Positions 9,464 to 19,048 of a stretch of 64,000 nucleotides of DNA are shown one piece after another. The position numbers and the translations under genes are program-made. How positions within the stretch are numbered: the first letter of the stretch is position 1; every line of letters begins with the position of its first letter. The stretch comes from Litoreibacter arenae DSM 19593 (GTDB lineage: Bacteria > Pseudomonadota > Alphaproteobacteria > Rhodobacterales > Rhodobacteraceae), in NCBI RefSeq assembly GCF_000442275.2, contig NZ_KE557314.1, positions 589,085-653,084 of the forward strand, in the 5' to 3' direction. The notes under the pieces were generated by a model. The model searched no databases and was not told the DNA's origin. It was given only the letters and a program-made list of their open reading frames with translations.

Positions 9464-10296
9464 CACGTCAGCCGGTCTTCGTGTTCGATCTGGATTGCGA
9501 CCAAGGCGGGGTCGCCTATCACCGCATGGCCGTCGCCACAGGCCCAAGCGAACACGCGGCCCGCAGCGCGGTGGAACACCTATGCCAAAGCAAAGGCCAG
9601 ACGGTCACCGATGCCACCGCCACACCGCTCGCCCGATCCCGCCTCTCCGCCGCCCGCGACATGGCGGCGACGCTGGACGGCGACGCCGCACTCGGTCCGG
9701 CCTATCTGGCAAAAGTTGACGCCTGCGATTGCACCGGCGGCTTCACGTCGCGGGGGGTCGACATGACCCCGCTCGACGGCTCGACCGAGGATTTCACCCC
9801 GCCGGAACTGGCCCCCATGCTGTTCAATGACGACGGCACCTACGCGCTACTCGACGGGGCGCTCATCATGGGCCTGCTTGAGCGGCTGGAAGCCTCCGGC
9901 CTGCCCTTCGCCTGCCTCTATGGCGGCGACGCCGCCACGCAATTCGCCGACACCGCGCCCTATATCGTGCAACTCGCGCCCAAAGCTCCGCTCACGCGGG
10001 CGCTGTTCTCGGCGTTCAAAAAAGACGGCATCCAGCGCGGCCTCTGGGCGGATGAGGCAGGTATCATCGTGCAAAGCCCCGCCAGCCTGCGCGCCTTGCG
10101 CCGCCACTTCCGGCGCTTCACCTATCTGCAAGACGACACCGGCAAGCGGGTATTCTTCCGCTTCTACGCGCCGGTCACCTTGCGAACGCTGATCGCCAAC
10201 ATGGCCCCCGAGGACCTTGCCGATTTCGGCAAGGGCGTCACGCGGTTCACGTGCCCCGGCAAACCTGCCGGAGCATTTGTCTTGGAACGCGCCTAA
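9460..10296 (+). CDS. DUF4123 domain protein (type VI effector adaptor/chaperone)
   Basis: A 278-residue protein whose middle and C-terminal part match the DUF4123 pattern: YALLDGALIMGLLERLEASG, then CLYGG, APYIVQLAP, and the signature IIVQSPASLRALRRHFRRFT followed by GKRVFFRFYAPVTLR. DUF4123 proteins (Tap/TEC) bind cargo effectors and load them on VgrG, which ties the operon to a type VI system. No VgrG, PAAR or core type VI gene is in this window. It is coupled to the previous gene by ATGA and its stop overlaps the convergent typA stop. Confidence 0.85.
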   Translation: MTRQPVFVFDLDCDQGGVAYHRMAVATGPSEHAARSAVEHLCQSKGQTVTDATATPLARSRLSAARDMAATLDGDAALGPAYLAKVDACDCTGGFTSRGVDMTPLDGSTEDFTPPELAPMLFNDDGTYALLDGALIMGLLERLEASGLPFACLYGGDAATQFADTAPYIVQLAPKAPLTRALFSAFKKDGIQRGLWADEAGIIVQSPASLRALRRHFRRFTYLQDDTGKRVFFRFYAPVTLRTLIANMAPEDLADFGKGVTRFTCPGKPAGAFVLERA

Positions 10297-12110
10297 GCCG
10301 CCCGCGACGCGCGTTTGCGCTCGTGCGGGTCAAGGTGGCGCTTGCGCAGACGGATGGCGTTGGGGGTGACCTCCACCAGTTCGTCATTGTCGATATAGGC
10401 AATCGCCTCTTCCAGCGACATCCGCACAGGCGTGGTCAACCGCACCGCTTCGTCGGTGCCGGAGGCCCGCACGTTGGTCAGCTTCTTGCCCTTCAGCGGG
10501 TTCACTTCCAGATCATTCTCGCGCGAATGCTCGCCGATGATCATGCCCTGATACACAGGCTCCTGCGCGCCGATGAAGAACTTGCCACGGTCCTCAAGGT
10601 TGAAGATCGCATAGGCCACGGACACGCCGTTCTCCATCGAGATCAGCACCCCCGCACGACGCCCCGGAATCTCGCCCTTATGCGGCGCCCATTCGTGGAA
10701 CACGCGGTTCAGCACGCCGGTGCCGCGGGTGTCGGTCAGGAACTCGCCGTGGTAGCCGATCAGCCCCCGCGACGGCACATGCGCGATGATGCGGGTCTTG
10801 CCCGCGCCCGCCGGTTTCATCTCCGTCATCTCGCCCTTGCGCACGCCGGTCAGCTTCTCGATCACCACGCCGGAATACTCGTCATCCACGTCGATGGTGA
10901 CTTCCTCGATCGGCTCGTGCCGCACGCCGTCAATCTCCTGAAACAGCACCTGCGGGCGCGAAACCGACAGCTCGAACCCTTCACGGCGCATGTTCTCGAT
11001 CAACACGCCCATCTGCAATTCGCCACGGCCCGCAACCTCGAACGCGTCGCCGCCCGGTGTGTCGGTGACCTTGATCGCCACGTTCGACTCCGCCTCTTTC
11101 ATCAGGCGGTCGCGGATTACGCGGGACTGCACTTTTTTGCCGTCCTTGCCCGCCAGGGGCGAGTCGTTGATCCCGAAGGTCACGGTAATCGTCGGCGGGT
11201 CGATCGGCTGCGCCGGGATCGCGTCCTCGACCTCCAGCGCGCAAATCGTGTCCGCCACCGTCGCCTTGGTCATGCCCGCCAGCGAGACGATGTCGCCCGC
11301 TTCCGCAACCTCGATCGGCTCCTGCGTCAGGCCCCGCGCCGCCAGAATCTTCGTCGCGCGGAACTGCTCGATCTTGGTGCCGTCACGCGACAGCGCCTTG
11401 ACCGTCTCGCCCACTTTCAACGTGCCCGCTTCAACACGCCCCGTCAGCAGGCGGCCAATGAACGGGTCCGCGCCCAGCGTGGTTGCCAGCATGCGAAACG
11501 GCTCGCCCCGCGCTTCAACCTGGCGGGGTGCAGGCACATGCTCCACGATCAGGTCCAGCAGCGCCGACAGATCCTTGCGTGGCCCGTCCAGCTCCATATC
11601 CGCCCAGCCCGACCGGCCAGAGGCATACATCGCAGGGAAATCCAGCTGGTCGTCATCCGCGCCAAGGTTGGCAAACAGGTCGAACACTTCGTCCAGCGCA
11701 CGGTCCGGTTCCGCGTCGCCCTTGTCCACCTTGTTGAGCACCACGATCGGGCGCAACCCCAGCGCCAGCGCCTTGGAGGTCACGAACTTGGTCTGCGGCA
11801 TCGGCCCTTCGGCCGCGTCCACCAGCAGCACAACGCCGTCCACCATCGACAGGATGCGCTCCACCTCGCCGCCGAAATCGGCGTGGCCGGGGGTGTCCAC
11901 GATGTTCATGCGAATGCCCTTCCACTCGACCGAGGTCGCCTTGGCAAGAATCGTAATCCCCCGCTCGCGCTCCAGATCATTGCTGTCCATGGCCCGTTCG
12001 GCCACAGCTTGGTTTTCACGGAACGAGCCGGATTGCTTGAGCATTTCATCCACCAGCGTCGTCTTGCCGTGGTCAACGTGAGCGATAATCGCAATATTGC
12101 GAAGGTCCAT
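10293..12110 (-). CDS. typA: Ribosome-associated GTPase TypA/BipA
   Basis: Translational GTPase of the EF-G-like family involved in 50S assembly and stress or low-temperature growth. 605 residues, the usual length. G1 is [10 protein letters not shown] at about 9-18, G3 is [15 protein letters not shown]4 is NKVDKGD. The C-terminal part contains the BipA-typical [36 protein letters not shown] and [14 protein letters not shown]. The C-terminus ends in a basic [16 protein letters not shown] tail. Confidence 0.97.
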   Translation of the reverse strand: MDLRNIAIIAHVDHGKTTLVDEMLKQSGSFRENQAVAERAMDSNDLERERGITILAKATSVEWKGIRMNIVDTPGHADFGGEVERILSMVDGVVLLVDAAEGPMPQTKFVTSKALALGLRPIVVLNKVDKGDAEPDRALDEVFDLFANLGADDDQLDFPAMYASGRSGWADMELDGPRKDLSALLDLIVEHVPAPRQVEARGEPFRMLATTLGADPFIGRLLTGRVEAGTLKVGETVKALSRDGTKIEQFRATKILAARGLTQEPIEVAEAGDIVSLAGMTKATVADTICALEVEDAIPAQPIDPPTITVTFGINDSPLAGKDGKKVQSRVIRDRLMKEAESNVAIKVTDTPGGDAFEVAGRGELQMGVLIENMRREGFELSVSRPQVLFQEIDGVRHEPIEEVTIDVDDEYSGVVIEKLTGVRKGEMTEMKPAGAGKTRIIAHVPSRGLIGYHGEFLTDTRGTGVLNRVFHEWAPHKGEIPGRRAGVLISMENGVSVAYAIFNLEDRGKFFIGAQEPVYQGMIIGEHSRENDLEVNPLKGKKLTNVRASGTDEAVRLTTPVRMSLEEAIAYIDNDELVEVTPNAIRLRKRHLDPHERKRASRAA

Positions 12111-12445
12111 CAGGGTAGCCTTGTAAGGAGTGTTTGCGCGCGACCTAACGCACTAAGGGCACAAAGGCTAGTAAAAAGGCGGATGGCCGGCTGGTGGGGC
12201 AGAGTGAAGGTGCGCGATTGGTGTTTTAAGTGGAGCGGTGAGCAGGCGCTGACGACCTAAAGCTGCAGTTCGTGTAATGTCGCAACACGGCCCGCCGAAC
12301 TGGTCATGCGTTGTCTCTGCATTATGAAACATGGGGAACTCGCAGTCTGCGGAACGGCGCGATCATTAAGGCAAACATTAAGAAATTTCTTGCGGCCAAT
12401 TCTACCAAATGGATAGCCTCGCGGCGAAACCCTGCGGAGCACCCA
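12111..12445. other. Divergent intergenic region between typA and the RES gene
   Basis: 335 bases with no convincing gene and no tRNA. The half near typA is GC-rich like the chromosome; the half near the RES gene becomes AT-rich from about 12360. Open frames here lack ribosome sites and have unusual composition. The regulatory-looking repeats are listed separately at 12364-12391. Confidence 0.5.
12364..12391. promoter_or_regulatory. Operator-like repeats upstream of the RES-domain gene
   Basis: Two direct copies of CATTAAG (12364-12370 and 12376-12382) spaced by 5 bases run into a perfect 12-bp palindrome AAGAAATTTCTT (12380-12391), about 55 bases before ATG 12446. Such a cluster is a reasonable repressor or activator site for the RES gene. 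The binding protein is unknown. Confidence 0.45.
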
Positions 12446-13267
12446 ATGTTTACCTCCAACATACACGTTGAAGAAATCAAAAGACGAATAGAGCAATTTC
12501 GCCGTGACGCCGAAAAAGGAATTCAAGACGCTGATATTATTATGAGATTATCTTCTATTTTCGGCAGCGACTTCTCCTTCCTTGCGCAGAATAGGCATTA
12601 TGAAAAAGGAACGCAGTTCTTTCGTGCGAGAGCGATTGATAATTCGGATACTAACATTCCGCTAAGGACTATTAGTTGCGAGGCTGACGCTTGGGAACCA
12701 CCCGCTGAGTTTATAAGAACTCAAGGCAGACTTAATTTAGTGGGACAGGGTATTCTGTATTGCTGTCCCGGCGACCCCGATTTGGCGATTGATGAAGCAA
12801 GAGCAAGAGGCAATAATCATGTTGCGGTTATGGTCTATCGGTCTGTTAGGAAGATCAATGTTGCTGTGCTTGGGGATTACCAAAAATCAGCCCTACCCAA
12901 AGATGATATGACGCAGATGTTTTACTCTTTCCTTGAAGAGGAATTTGCGCGCGACGTTCCGCCTGGACATGAAGACAGGTATTCGATCACCCGTGCAATA
13001 GCAGATACCTTCTTCAATCTGCCATACCAAGACGCTTGGTGTTACCGTTCTGTTCAGTCTCCTCAGAAGTATAACGTGGCTTTCCTTCCTGGACGATCAC
13101 GTCAAAACCTTGAGCTTGTAGGGGTAATGATCTGTGACCTAAGACATCACCTGCCTAGCCAGTTAAAAGTGAAGATGGTCGTTGATTTCGACAAGAACAC
13201 CGGTGAAGCGCGATATCACCGTATCGGCTCAAGTGCGCAAAAGGGTTTATTTCCTGAGATTAGTTGA
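12446..13267 (+). CDS. RES-domain protein (toxin-type NAD+-consuming fold), solitary
   Basis: A 273-residue protein with RES-domain hallmarks: Arg in FFRARA, Gly-rich GRLNLVGQGILYCC, Glu in LAIDEARARG, and a Ser in the DRYSITRAIADTFF segment. RES toxins (Xre-RES systems such as MbcT) degrade NAD+; here activity is inferred. GGAG six bases before ATG 12446 fixes the start; the frame is open further upstream but without a ribosome site. The gene is visibly AT-richer than its flanks (AGA/ATA codons, runs such as GATATTATTATGAGATTATC), suggesting transfer. No adjacent antitoxin gene is present on either side. Confidence 0.75.
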   Translation: MFTSNIHVEEIKRRIEQFRRDAEKGIQDADIIMRLSSIFGSDFSFLAQNRHYEKGTQFFRARAIDNSDTNIPLRTISCEADAWEPPAEFIRTQGRLNLVGQGILYCCPGDPDLAIDEARARGNNHVAVMVYRSVRKINVAVLGDYQKSALPKDDMTQMFYSFLEEEFARDVPPGHEDRYSITRAIADTFFNLPYQDAWCYRSVQSPQKYNVAFLPGRSRQNLELVGVMICDLRHHLPSQLKVKMVVDFDKNTGEARYHRIGSSAQKGLFPEIS

Positions 13268-13633
13268 GTCGATCAATTGATGTACTGTGTTGGGCATGAA
13301 GCGCCGCTATGAGCTATCAAAAGCCCAAGCATTATCCAGCTCCAGCCGAACATTACCCCGCCCCAAACACCCCACACATAGTTCGGCCCAGCCCGAACTA
13401 TGCACACCCCCGCTCGGGCATCCCGCACCCCGAAGCCGCTCACACTTACTTAACCATCCTTACCGACCGCCCCGTTAACCCCGCCCGAGCCGCACAAGTT
13501 GCCCGACGCAAAGCCGACAGGATGCAGACGGTTCGCAGACCTCCGAAATCCCAGCATTTACTGGCGTTAACCTTCCGATTCGCGGACAAGGCGTTGCGGG
13601 CGGCTTTTCGGCGTCCGCGGCGTTAACCTCCGC
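13268..13633. other. Convergent spacer after the RES gene with a perfect hairpin
   Basis: 366 bases between convergent genes. The first part holds an inverted repeat CATAGTTCGG-CCCAGC-CCGAACTATG (13377-13402), a stable hairpin without a T-tract that may end RES transcription. The rest is C-rich with several GTTAAC strings (for example near 13474, 13566, 13623). Open frames here (such as 13309-13626) encode Pro/His-rich low-complexity peptides without ribosome sites and I do not call them genes. Confidence 0.5.
13377..13402. terminator. Perfect 10-bp inverted repeat, possible terminator of the RES gene
   Basis: CATAGTTCGG (13377-13386) and CCGAACTATG (13393-13402) are exact reverse complements around a 6-base loop CCCAGC. 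The hairpin lies about 110 bases past the RES stop. It is not followed by a T-run, so intrinsic termination is uncertain; it could instead protect the transcript end. Confidence 0.4.
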
Positions 13634-14968
13634 TTACCGCAACCGCTGCAAGATATCCAAACTCGCATACCCGTCCGGCACCATCCCGATGGACCGCTGG
13701 AACCCCCGCACCGCCTCAATGGTCAGCGGCCCGATCTTGCCGTCTATCTTCTTGGTATCAAAGCCTTTTGCCGTCAGCAGCCGCTGCATTTCCTTGCGCT
13801 CGTCGAACTTCAAGGCACGGTCCCCGCGCGGCCACCCCGACTGTATCGCAGGCCCGCCCTTGATCCGGTCCGCCAGATGCCCGACCCCGATCACATAGGC
13901 GTCGGCGGTATTGTAGCGCTCGATCACCTCGAAATTCCTGAAGATCATAAACGCCGCCCCCTTGGCCCCCGCAGGCAACAAGATCGACGCCTCCCCATGG
14001 TTCGGCACGTCCTGACCGCCCATGTTCTTGATCCCCATAGCGCCCCATTCTGCAGGCGATTTCAGCACCTTACGGTTCGCCAACGCGTAGTCGAACCCTT
14101 GCGGCAAAGTCACTTCCACGCCCCAAGGCTGGCCTTTGGTCCAGCCGAATTTCGCCAGATAATTCGCCGTCGATGCCAGCGCATCCGTAGGGTCATCCCC
14201 CCAGATATCCCGCTTGCCGTCACCGGTAAAATCAACGGCATAATCCAGATAAGAGGTCGGAATAAACTGCGTATGCCCCATCGCTCCGGCCCACGATCCC
14301 GTCATGCTGCGCGGCGCTACATCGCCCGATTGCAGGATCTTCAATCCCGCCAAAAGCTGCTGCTCGAAAAACGCCCCGCGCCTTGTATCAAAGGCCAAAG
14401 TGGCCAGCGAGCCGACCAGATCCTTCGACCCGCGGAACGTGCCATAGGCGCTCTCCAGACCCCAAATCGCGGCGACGACCTCCTTGTCGACCCCATACCG
14501 CGCCTCGATCCGCTCCAGCGTGCTCCGGTGCTTCGCCACCGCCGCCTTGCCGTTGGCAATCCTCACGTCGCTGGCGGCACTGTCGAGGTAGTCCCATAGG
14601 GTCTTGGTAAACTCCGACTGGTTGCGGTCCCGCTTGATGACATCAGCATCATAGCGCACACCTTGGAAGGCCTGATCGAAGGTCGCAACCGAGATGCCCT
14701 GAGCCAAGGCACGCGGCCGTAACGCCTTTATCCACAACTGAAATCTGGCGTTGGACGCCGCCAGCTCTACCGGTGCGGGCTCCGCCGGTGCGGCCTCGCG
14801 GATGACAGGCCGCAAGGACCGCTCTACCGCCAAACGCGACCTGGTCGGCGGTATCACCAGCGCCGCCTGCACCACCTGCGATCCCACGGATGGACGGGGC
14901 GTAGGCCCTTCCGCCACAGCGCCTTGCGCCATGCACAATACCGCCGCTACCGCGCTTGCAATTCTCAT
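13634..14968 (-). CDS. Lytic murein transglycosylase (MltB-type, SLT_2) with C-terminal peptidoglycan-binding domain
   Basis: Exported enzyme cleaving the MurNAc-GlcNAc bond of peptidoglycan with 1,6-anhydro product. After a signal peptide (MRIASAVAAVLCMAQGAVAEG) comes a linker, then the transglycosylase domain with catalytic Glu in VAAIWGLESAYGTFRGSKD, and MTGSWAGAMGHTQFIPTSYL. Residues from about 385 to the end (LLTAKGFDTKKIDGKIGP...AVRGFQRSIG) form a PG_binding_1 domain. ATG 14968 is preferred; a GTG three codons upstream (14977) is possible. Confidence 0.92.
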   Translation of the reverse strand: MRIASAVAAVLCMAQGAVAEGPTPRPSVGSQVVQAALVIPPTRSRLAVERSLRPVIREAAPAEPAPVELAASNARFQLWIKALRPRALAQGISVATFDQAFQGVRYDADVIKRDRNQSEFTKTLWDYLDSAASDVRIANGKAAVAKHRSTLERIEARYGVDKEVVAAIWGLESAYGTFRGSKDLVGSLATLAFDTRRGAFFEQQLLAGLKILQSGDVAPRSMTGSWAGAMGHTQFIPTSYLDYAVDFTGDGKRDIWGDDPTDALASTANYLAKFGWTKGQPWGVEVTLPQGFDYALANRKVLKSPAEWGAMGIKNMGGQDVPNHGEASILLPAGAKGAAFMIFRNFEVIERYNTADAYVIGVGHLADRIKGGPAIQSGWPRGDRALKFDERKEMQRLLTAKGFDTKKIDGKIGPLTIEAVRGFQRSIGMVPDGYASLDILQRLR

Positions 14969-15032
14969 ATTGGACACCTGCTCGTGTTCTCGATTTGGAA
15001 ACAGTCTACCCAGAATCGCTGCCCGTGAAAAG

Positions 15033-17276
15033 CTAGCCGCGCTTGCGCTTCAGCTTCTTCTTCAGCTTGGCGCTTTTCGCTTTATATTTCCCGGCTTTGC
15101 GCCCCTGCGTCGGCCCGCGTCGCCCCTGTCCGCCCGTTTGTGGCAAGGGCTTTCCGTCCAGTTCCAGCAGTTCCAGCACCAATCCGCCGGTGATCGGCGT
15201 GGCCTCCGCCAGTCGCACCAGAACCCGCGCACCTAGCCCGATGACGACGCCCGATTTCTCACCCCGCAAGGTTTGCGCATCGCGGTCATAAGCGAAATAT
15301 TCCCGTCCCAGCGTGCCAATCGGAATGAGCCCGTCCGCCCCCGATCCATCCAGCCGCACGAACAGCCCGAACTTGGCGATCCCGCTGACGCGGCCCTCCA
15401 TCTCGGTGCCCACACGATCCGCCAGGAAGGCCGCAAGATAGCGGTCGGTCGTATCGCGTTCCGCCACCATGGAGCGCCGCTCGGTCATCGAAATATGCTC
15501 GCCCGTTTGCTTCAGGTCGTCATCGACCAACCCGTCATCACCCCAGTTATGCGCCGAGATCAGCGCACGGTGGACAATCAAATCCGCATAGCGCCGGATG
15601 GGTGAGGTGAAGTGCGCATAGTCCTTCAAGGCAAGGCCAAAATGCCCGAAATTCTGCGGCCCGTAATAGGCTTGCGTCATGGATCGCAAGGCGGAAATGT
15701 TGATCAACTCCGCCTGATCCGTGCCCTCGGCCTGTGCCAGAAGCTGGTTCAGATGCCGCGTTTGCAGCACCTGCCCCTTGGCCAGCGTCAGCCCGCTGGC
15801 CTGAACGATTTCGCGCAACGCATCCAGCTTTTCGGGGCTGGGTTCTTCATGCACACGGTAGAGCAGCGGTGTGTTGCGGGCCTTCAACTCCTCGGCGGCG
15901 CAGACATTGGCCAGCACCATGAATTCCTCGATCAGCTTGTGCGCGTCCAGCCGCTCCCGAAAGGCGACCGAGATCACCTTCCCAGCCTCGTCCATCGCAA
16001 TCTTGCGTTCCGGCAGGTCCAGTTCCAACGGTTGTCGCCTGTGCCGCGCCAGTCTCAGCACGTCATAGGCGGCAAAGAGCGGCGCGATCACGCTCTCCAT
16101 CAACGGCGCGACCTTGTCGTTCGGATCGCCGTCCTGCCCCGCCTGCACCTCTTCGTAGTTCAGCGCGGCAGGCGATTTCATCAGCCCGCGCGTAAACCTG
16201 TGCGACAGCTTGTTGCCATTCGCATCCAGCACCATCCGCACCGCGACGCAGGCCCGCTCCACCCCTTCATGCAGCGAGCACAGATCACCCGACAGCGCCT
16301 CCGGCAGCATCGGCACAACGCGATCGGGGAAATAGGTGGAGTTGCCCCGCTTGCGCGCCTCCCGGTCCAGCTTGGAGCCGGGCCTGACGTAATGCGCCAC
16401 ATCAGCAATCGCCACCCAGACCACATGCCCGCCCTTGTTCTTCGGGTCGTCATCGGCATGGGCATAACAGGCGTCGTCATGGTCCCGCGCGTCCGATGGG
16501 TCGATGGTAATCAACGGCAACTCGCGCAAATCCTCGCGTTTGCCCAGCTTGACGGGCTTGGCGTTCTCGGCCTCCGCAATCACGTCGTCAGGGAATTCAT
16601 CCGGTATCCCGTGCTGGTGAATGGCGATCAGCGACACCGCACGCGGCCCCGCAGGGTCGCCCAACCGCGCCACGATCCGCGCCTGAGGCAGACCCATCCG
16701 CGACTTCGGCCCCGTCTGCTCCGCCTCGACCAATTCACCGTCCAGCGCGCCGGACACGGCCCCCGGCGGTACCCGCCATTCCTTGTCGTCGCCCTTGTCG
16801 ATCGGCGTTACCCGCCCGCCTTCCGCGCCTTTGCGGTAGATGCCCAGAATCTTCGCCGGGCCCGTGCCAATGCGCCGGATCAACCTCGCCTCATAGGCGT
16901 GATCCTCGCCTGACACTTTGGTAAGGCGGCACAGCACACGGTCGCCTTCGGCCAGCGCAGGGTCGCCATCCTTGGCGATGAACAACACACGCGGTGGCGT
17001 GTCGCCTGGCTCCACGGGCTCCAGAAACAGGTCGCCATCCGCATCCACACCGGTAACGCGGCACACGGACACAGGCGGCAACGCCCCGTCCTCGCGGTAG
17101 GTCTTGCGCCGCTTATCCAGATGCCCTTCGTCCTGCAATTCCTTGAGCATCCGCTTCAGATCAATCCGCGCGGCGCCCTTGATGCCAAAGGCGCGTGCGA
17201 TGTCGCGCTTGTTGGTCTTGGTCGGGTTGTCCTCGATAAAGGACAGAATATCGGCTTTGGTGGGAAGATTTTTCAT
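15033..17276 (-). CDS. rnr: Ribonuclease R
   Basis: Processive 3'-5' exoribonuclease of the RNase II family for structured RNA and quality control. 747 residues. Domains in order: N-terminal helix-turn-helix-like region (TKADILSFIEDNPTKTNKRDIARAFGI), cold-shock/OB domains, the RNB catalytic domain with ITIDPSDARDHDDACYA, and a C-terminal S1 domain (GTEMEGRVSGIAKFGLFVRLDGSGADGLIP). It ends with a Lys/Arg-rich tail (KAGKYKAKSAKLKKKLKRKRG), as is usual for RNase R. It is followed after 64 bases by the transglycosylase gene on the same strand. Confidence 0.95.
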   Translation of the reverse strand: MKNLPTKADILSFIEDNPTKTNKRDIARAFGIKGAARIDLKRMLKELQDEGHLDKRRKTYREDGALPPVSVCRVTGVDADGDLFLEPVEPGDTPPRVLFIAKDGDPALAEGDRVLCRLTKVSGEDHAYEARLIRRIGTGPAKILGIYRKGAEGGRVTPIDKGDDKEWRVPPGAVSGALDGELVEAEQTGPKSRMGLPQARIVARLGDPAGPRAVSLIAIHQHGIPDEFPDDVIAEAENAKPVKLGKREDLRELPLITIDPSDARDHDDACYAHADDDPKNKGGHVVWVAIADVAHYVRPGSKLDREARKRGNSTYFPDRVVPMLPEALSGDLCSLHEGVERACVAVRMVLDANGNKLSHRFTRGLMKSPAALNYEEVQAGQDGDPNDKVAPLMESVIAPLFAAYDVLRLARHRRQPLELDLPERKIAMDEAGKVISVAFRERLDAHKLIEEFMVLANVCAAEELKARNTPLLYRVHEEPSPEKLDALREIVQASGLTLAKGQVLQTRHLNQLLAQAEGTDQAELINISALRSMTQAYYGPQNFGHFGLALKDYAHFTSPIRRYADLIVHRALISAHNWGDDGLVDDDLKQTGEHISMTERRSMVAERDTTDRYLAAFLADRVGTEMEGRVSGIAKFGLFVRLDGSGADGLIPIGTLGREYFAYDRDAQTLRGEKSGVVIGLGARVLVRLAEATPITGGLVLELLELDGKPLPQTGGQGRRGPTQGRKAGKYKAKSAKLKKKLKRKRG

Positions 17277-17307
17277 GGACCCCGCCTAACATGCCCCATG
17301 CGGGACG

Positions 17308-17907
17308 TCATTGCTTCATCTTGGCATAAATATTCACAACGCCAAGGTCCGCCACAGTATCGACGTCCCTCAGGGTATCAACATAAGCCACCCGCGCCCC
17401 GCGCAACGAGGCAACGCTGTCGGCCAGCGCATGTTCCGTCGACCAGCGCACCCCGTCGAACAGCCCCGCATGACGCCGCATCCGTTTGAGGCCGACGAGC
17501 CAGTAGCCGCCATCCGGCGCGGGGCCGAACACGGCCTCCGCCCCGCCCAATGCCGCGAACGCGCGGGCCACATGCGCCCGCGTCACGCCCGGGATATCCG
17601 CGCCGATCACGCAGACCGGCCCCGCTGGCATGGCGTCCATGGCGGCGCCCATCCGGTCACCCAAATCCCCACGCCCCTGCGCCAATCGCGGCAAATCCGC
17701 AGGCCAGACCCGAGACGACAGCCCTTCCACATCAGGCGACACCGCCAGCACCAAGTCCCATCGCGGATCGCGCAACCGGCGCAACAGCGCGCCCGTCTGA
17801 TGGCGAAACCACCATGCGGCCCCTACCATACCCAGATCCCGTCCCAGCCGCGTCTTCACGCGGCCCGGATGCGGCTCCTTGACCATGACGACGAGGGTTC
17901 TACGCAA
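17308..17907 (-). CDS. DUF2064 / TIGR04282-type nucleotidyl- or glycosyl-transferase-like protein
   Basis: A 199-residue protein of the GT-A-like fold related to cofactor nucleotidyltransferases. Hallmarks: [20 protein letters not shown] at the N-terminus, [26 protein letters not shown] with the metal-binding Asp, and [16 protein letters not shown]. The actual substrate is unknown. The start is a TTG (17907-17905) with AGGA five bases upstream; it keeps the first beta strand, which the internal ATG at 17886 would cut. The start lies within the last codons of dapE (8-bp overlap). Confidence 0.85.
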   Translation of the reverse strand: MRRTLVVMVKEPHPGRVKTRLGRDLGMVGAAWWFRHQTGALLRRLRDPRWDLVLAVSPDVEGLSSRVWPADLPRLAQGRGDLGDRMGAAMDAMPAGPVCVIGADIPGVTRAHVARAFAALGGAEAVFGPAPDGGYWLVGLKRMRRHAGLFDGVRWSTEHALADSVASLRGARVAYVDTLRDVDTVADLGVVNIYAKMKQ

Positions 17908-19048
17908 AGTAGTCCTGCAAAATGCGGGTGTAGATACCTTTGAGCTGGCGCACCTGTTCCACGCTCACCCGCTCATCCACCTGATGCATCGTCTTGCCGA
18001 CCAAGCCGAACTCCACCACGGGGCAGTGATCCTTGACGAACCGCGCGTCCGACGTCCCGCCGGACGTGGACATCTCCGGCACCACGCCCGTTTCCGCCTC
18101 CACGCTTTTCGCCACCATCGCGGACAACTCGCCGGGCGGGGTCAGGAAGCTTTCGCCCGAGACTTGGGTTTTCATCTCGACCACAGCGCCGCTCTCGGCG
18201 GCGATCTTATCCGCCTCCGCCCGCAGCCATGCGATCAAACTGTCCGAGCTATGGTCATCATTGAACCGGATATTCACCGTCGCGCGGCACTCTGCCGGAA
18301 TGACGTTGTTAGCCGTGTTGCCCGTGTCGATCGTTGTCACCGCCAAGGTGGACGCGTCGAAATGATCCGTCCCCTCGTCCAGCACATGAGACGCCAGACG
18401 GTCCGCCAGCCGCGCCATCACCGGCACGGGGTTCAGCGCACGGTGCGGGTAGGCGGAATGACCTTGTACGCCCTTCACCGTGAAATAGGCGGTCATGGAG
18501 CCGCGACGGCCGATTTTCATCATCTCGCCCATCTTGTCGGGGCAGGTCGGCTCGCCAACCAGACAGACGCTCATCGCCTCCCCGTTGGCGTCCATCCAGT
18601 CCAGCAGCGCCACCGTGCCGTCCACCGCGTCGCCTTCCTCATCGCCGGTGATCGCCAAAATCACTGCGCCGTCAGGCGGGGTGTCGCGCACGAAATCCAC
18701 GGCGGCAGCGGCGAACGCGGCCACGCCGGACTTCATGTCCGTCGAGCCGCGCCCGTAGAGATAGCCGTCTTTGATCTCCGCCCCGAACGGGTCCACGCTC
18801 CACGCAGCCGCGTCGCCCACCGGCACCACATCGGTGTGCCCATTGAAGCCGAAGCTACGCCCGTGGCCCTTGTCGCCCCACCGCGCATAGAGGTTGGACA
18901 CCCCGCCACGATCCACGCGCGTACAGGTAAATCCGGCCTCCGTCAGCAGGCTCTCAAGCAACACCAAAGCCCCCCCTTCGGCAGGCGTCACCGAGGCGCA
19001 GCGCACGAGCGCTGCCGTTAGGTCAACAGGATCAATGGGTTGGGTCAT
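17900..19048 (-). CDS. dapE: Succinyl-diaminopimelate desuccinylase
   Basis: Zn-dependent M20-family amidohydrolase of the succinylase branch of lysine/meso-diaminopimelate synthesis; releases LL-DAP from its N-succinyl form. 382 residues from ATG 19048. Metal and catalytic motifs are [46 protein letters not shown] and the late [22 protein letters not shown] longer open frame to 19198 lacks conservation. dapD of the same pathway lies 3 kb away (22080-22907), also on the minus strand. Confidence 0.95.
   Translation of the reverse strand: MTQPIDPVDLTAALVRCASVTPAEGGALVLLESLLTEAGFTCTRVDRGGVSNLYARWGDKGHGRSFGFNGHTDVVPVGDAAAWSVDPFGAEIKDGYLYGRGSTDMKSGVAAFAAAAVDFVRDTPPDGAVILAITGDEEGDAVDGTVALLDWMDANGEAMSVCLVGEPTCPDKMGEMMKIGRRGSMTAYFTVKGVQGHSAYPHRALNPVPVMARLADRLASHVLDEGTDHFDASTLAVTTIDTGNTANNVIPAECRATVNIRFNDDHSSDSLIAWLRAEADKIAAESGAVVEMKTQVSGESFLTPPGELSAMVAKSVEAETGVVPEMSTSGGTSDARFVKDHCPVVEFGLVGKTMHQVDERVSVEQVRQLKGIYTRILQDYFA

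Noticed and set aside
10251-12260. Long open frame (about 669 codons) antisense to typA
   Set aside because: The peptide is His/Arg-rich low complexity, without a ribosome site; typA on the minus strand is unambiguous.
12257-12526. 89-codon minus-strand frame crossing the RES start
   Set aside because: No ribosome site, and it overlaps the operator-like repeats and the RES start; no motif to serve as an antitoxin.
13450-13464. TTAA-N7-TACC resembling a CtrA site
   Set aside because: The second half does not match, and the site lies between convergent gene ends, where a promoter regulator is not expected.
13309-13626. 105-codon frame rich in Pro and His in the spacer after the RES gene
   Set aside because: No ribosome site, low-complexity composition that follows the C-rich DNA, and no domain. 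Kept as an unannotated spacer.
15612-16913. Open frame antisense to rnr
   Set aside because: Shadow of the rnr reading frame; His/Arg-rich without signature.
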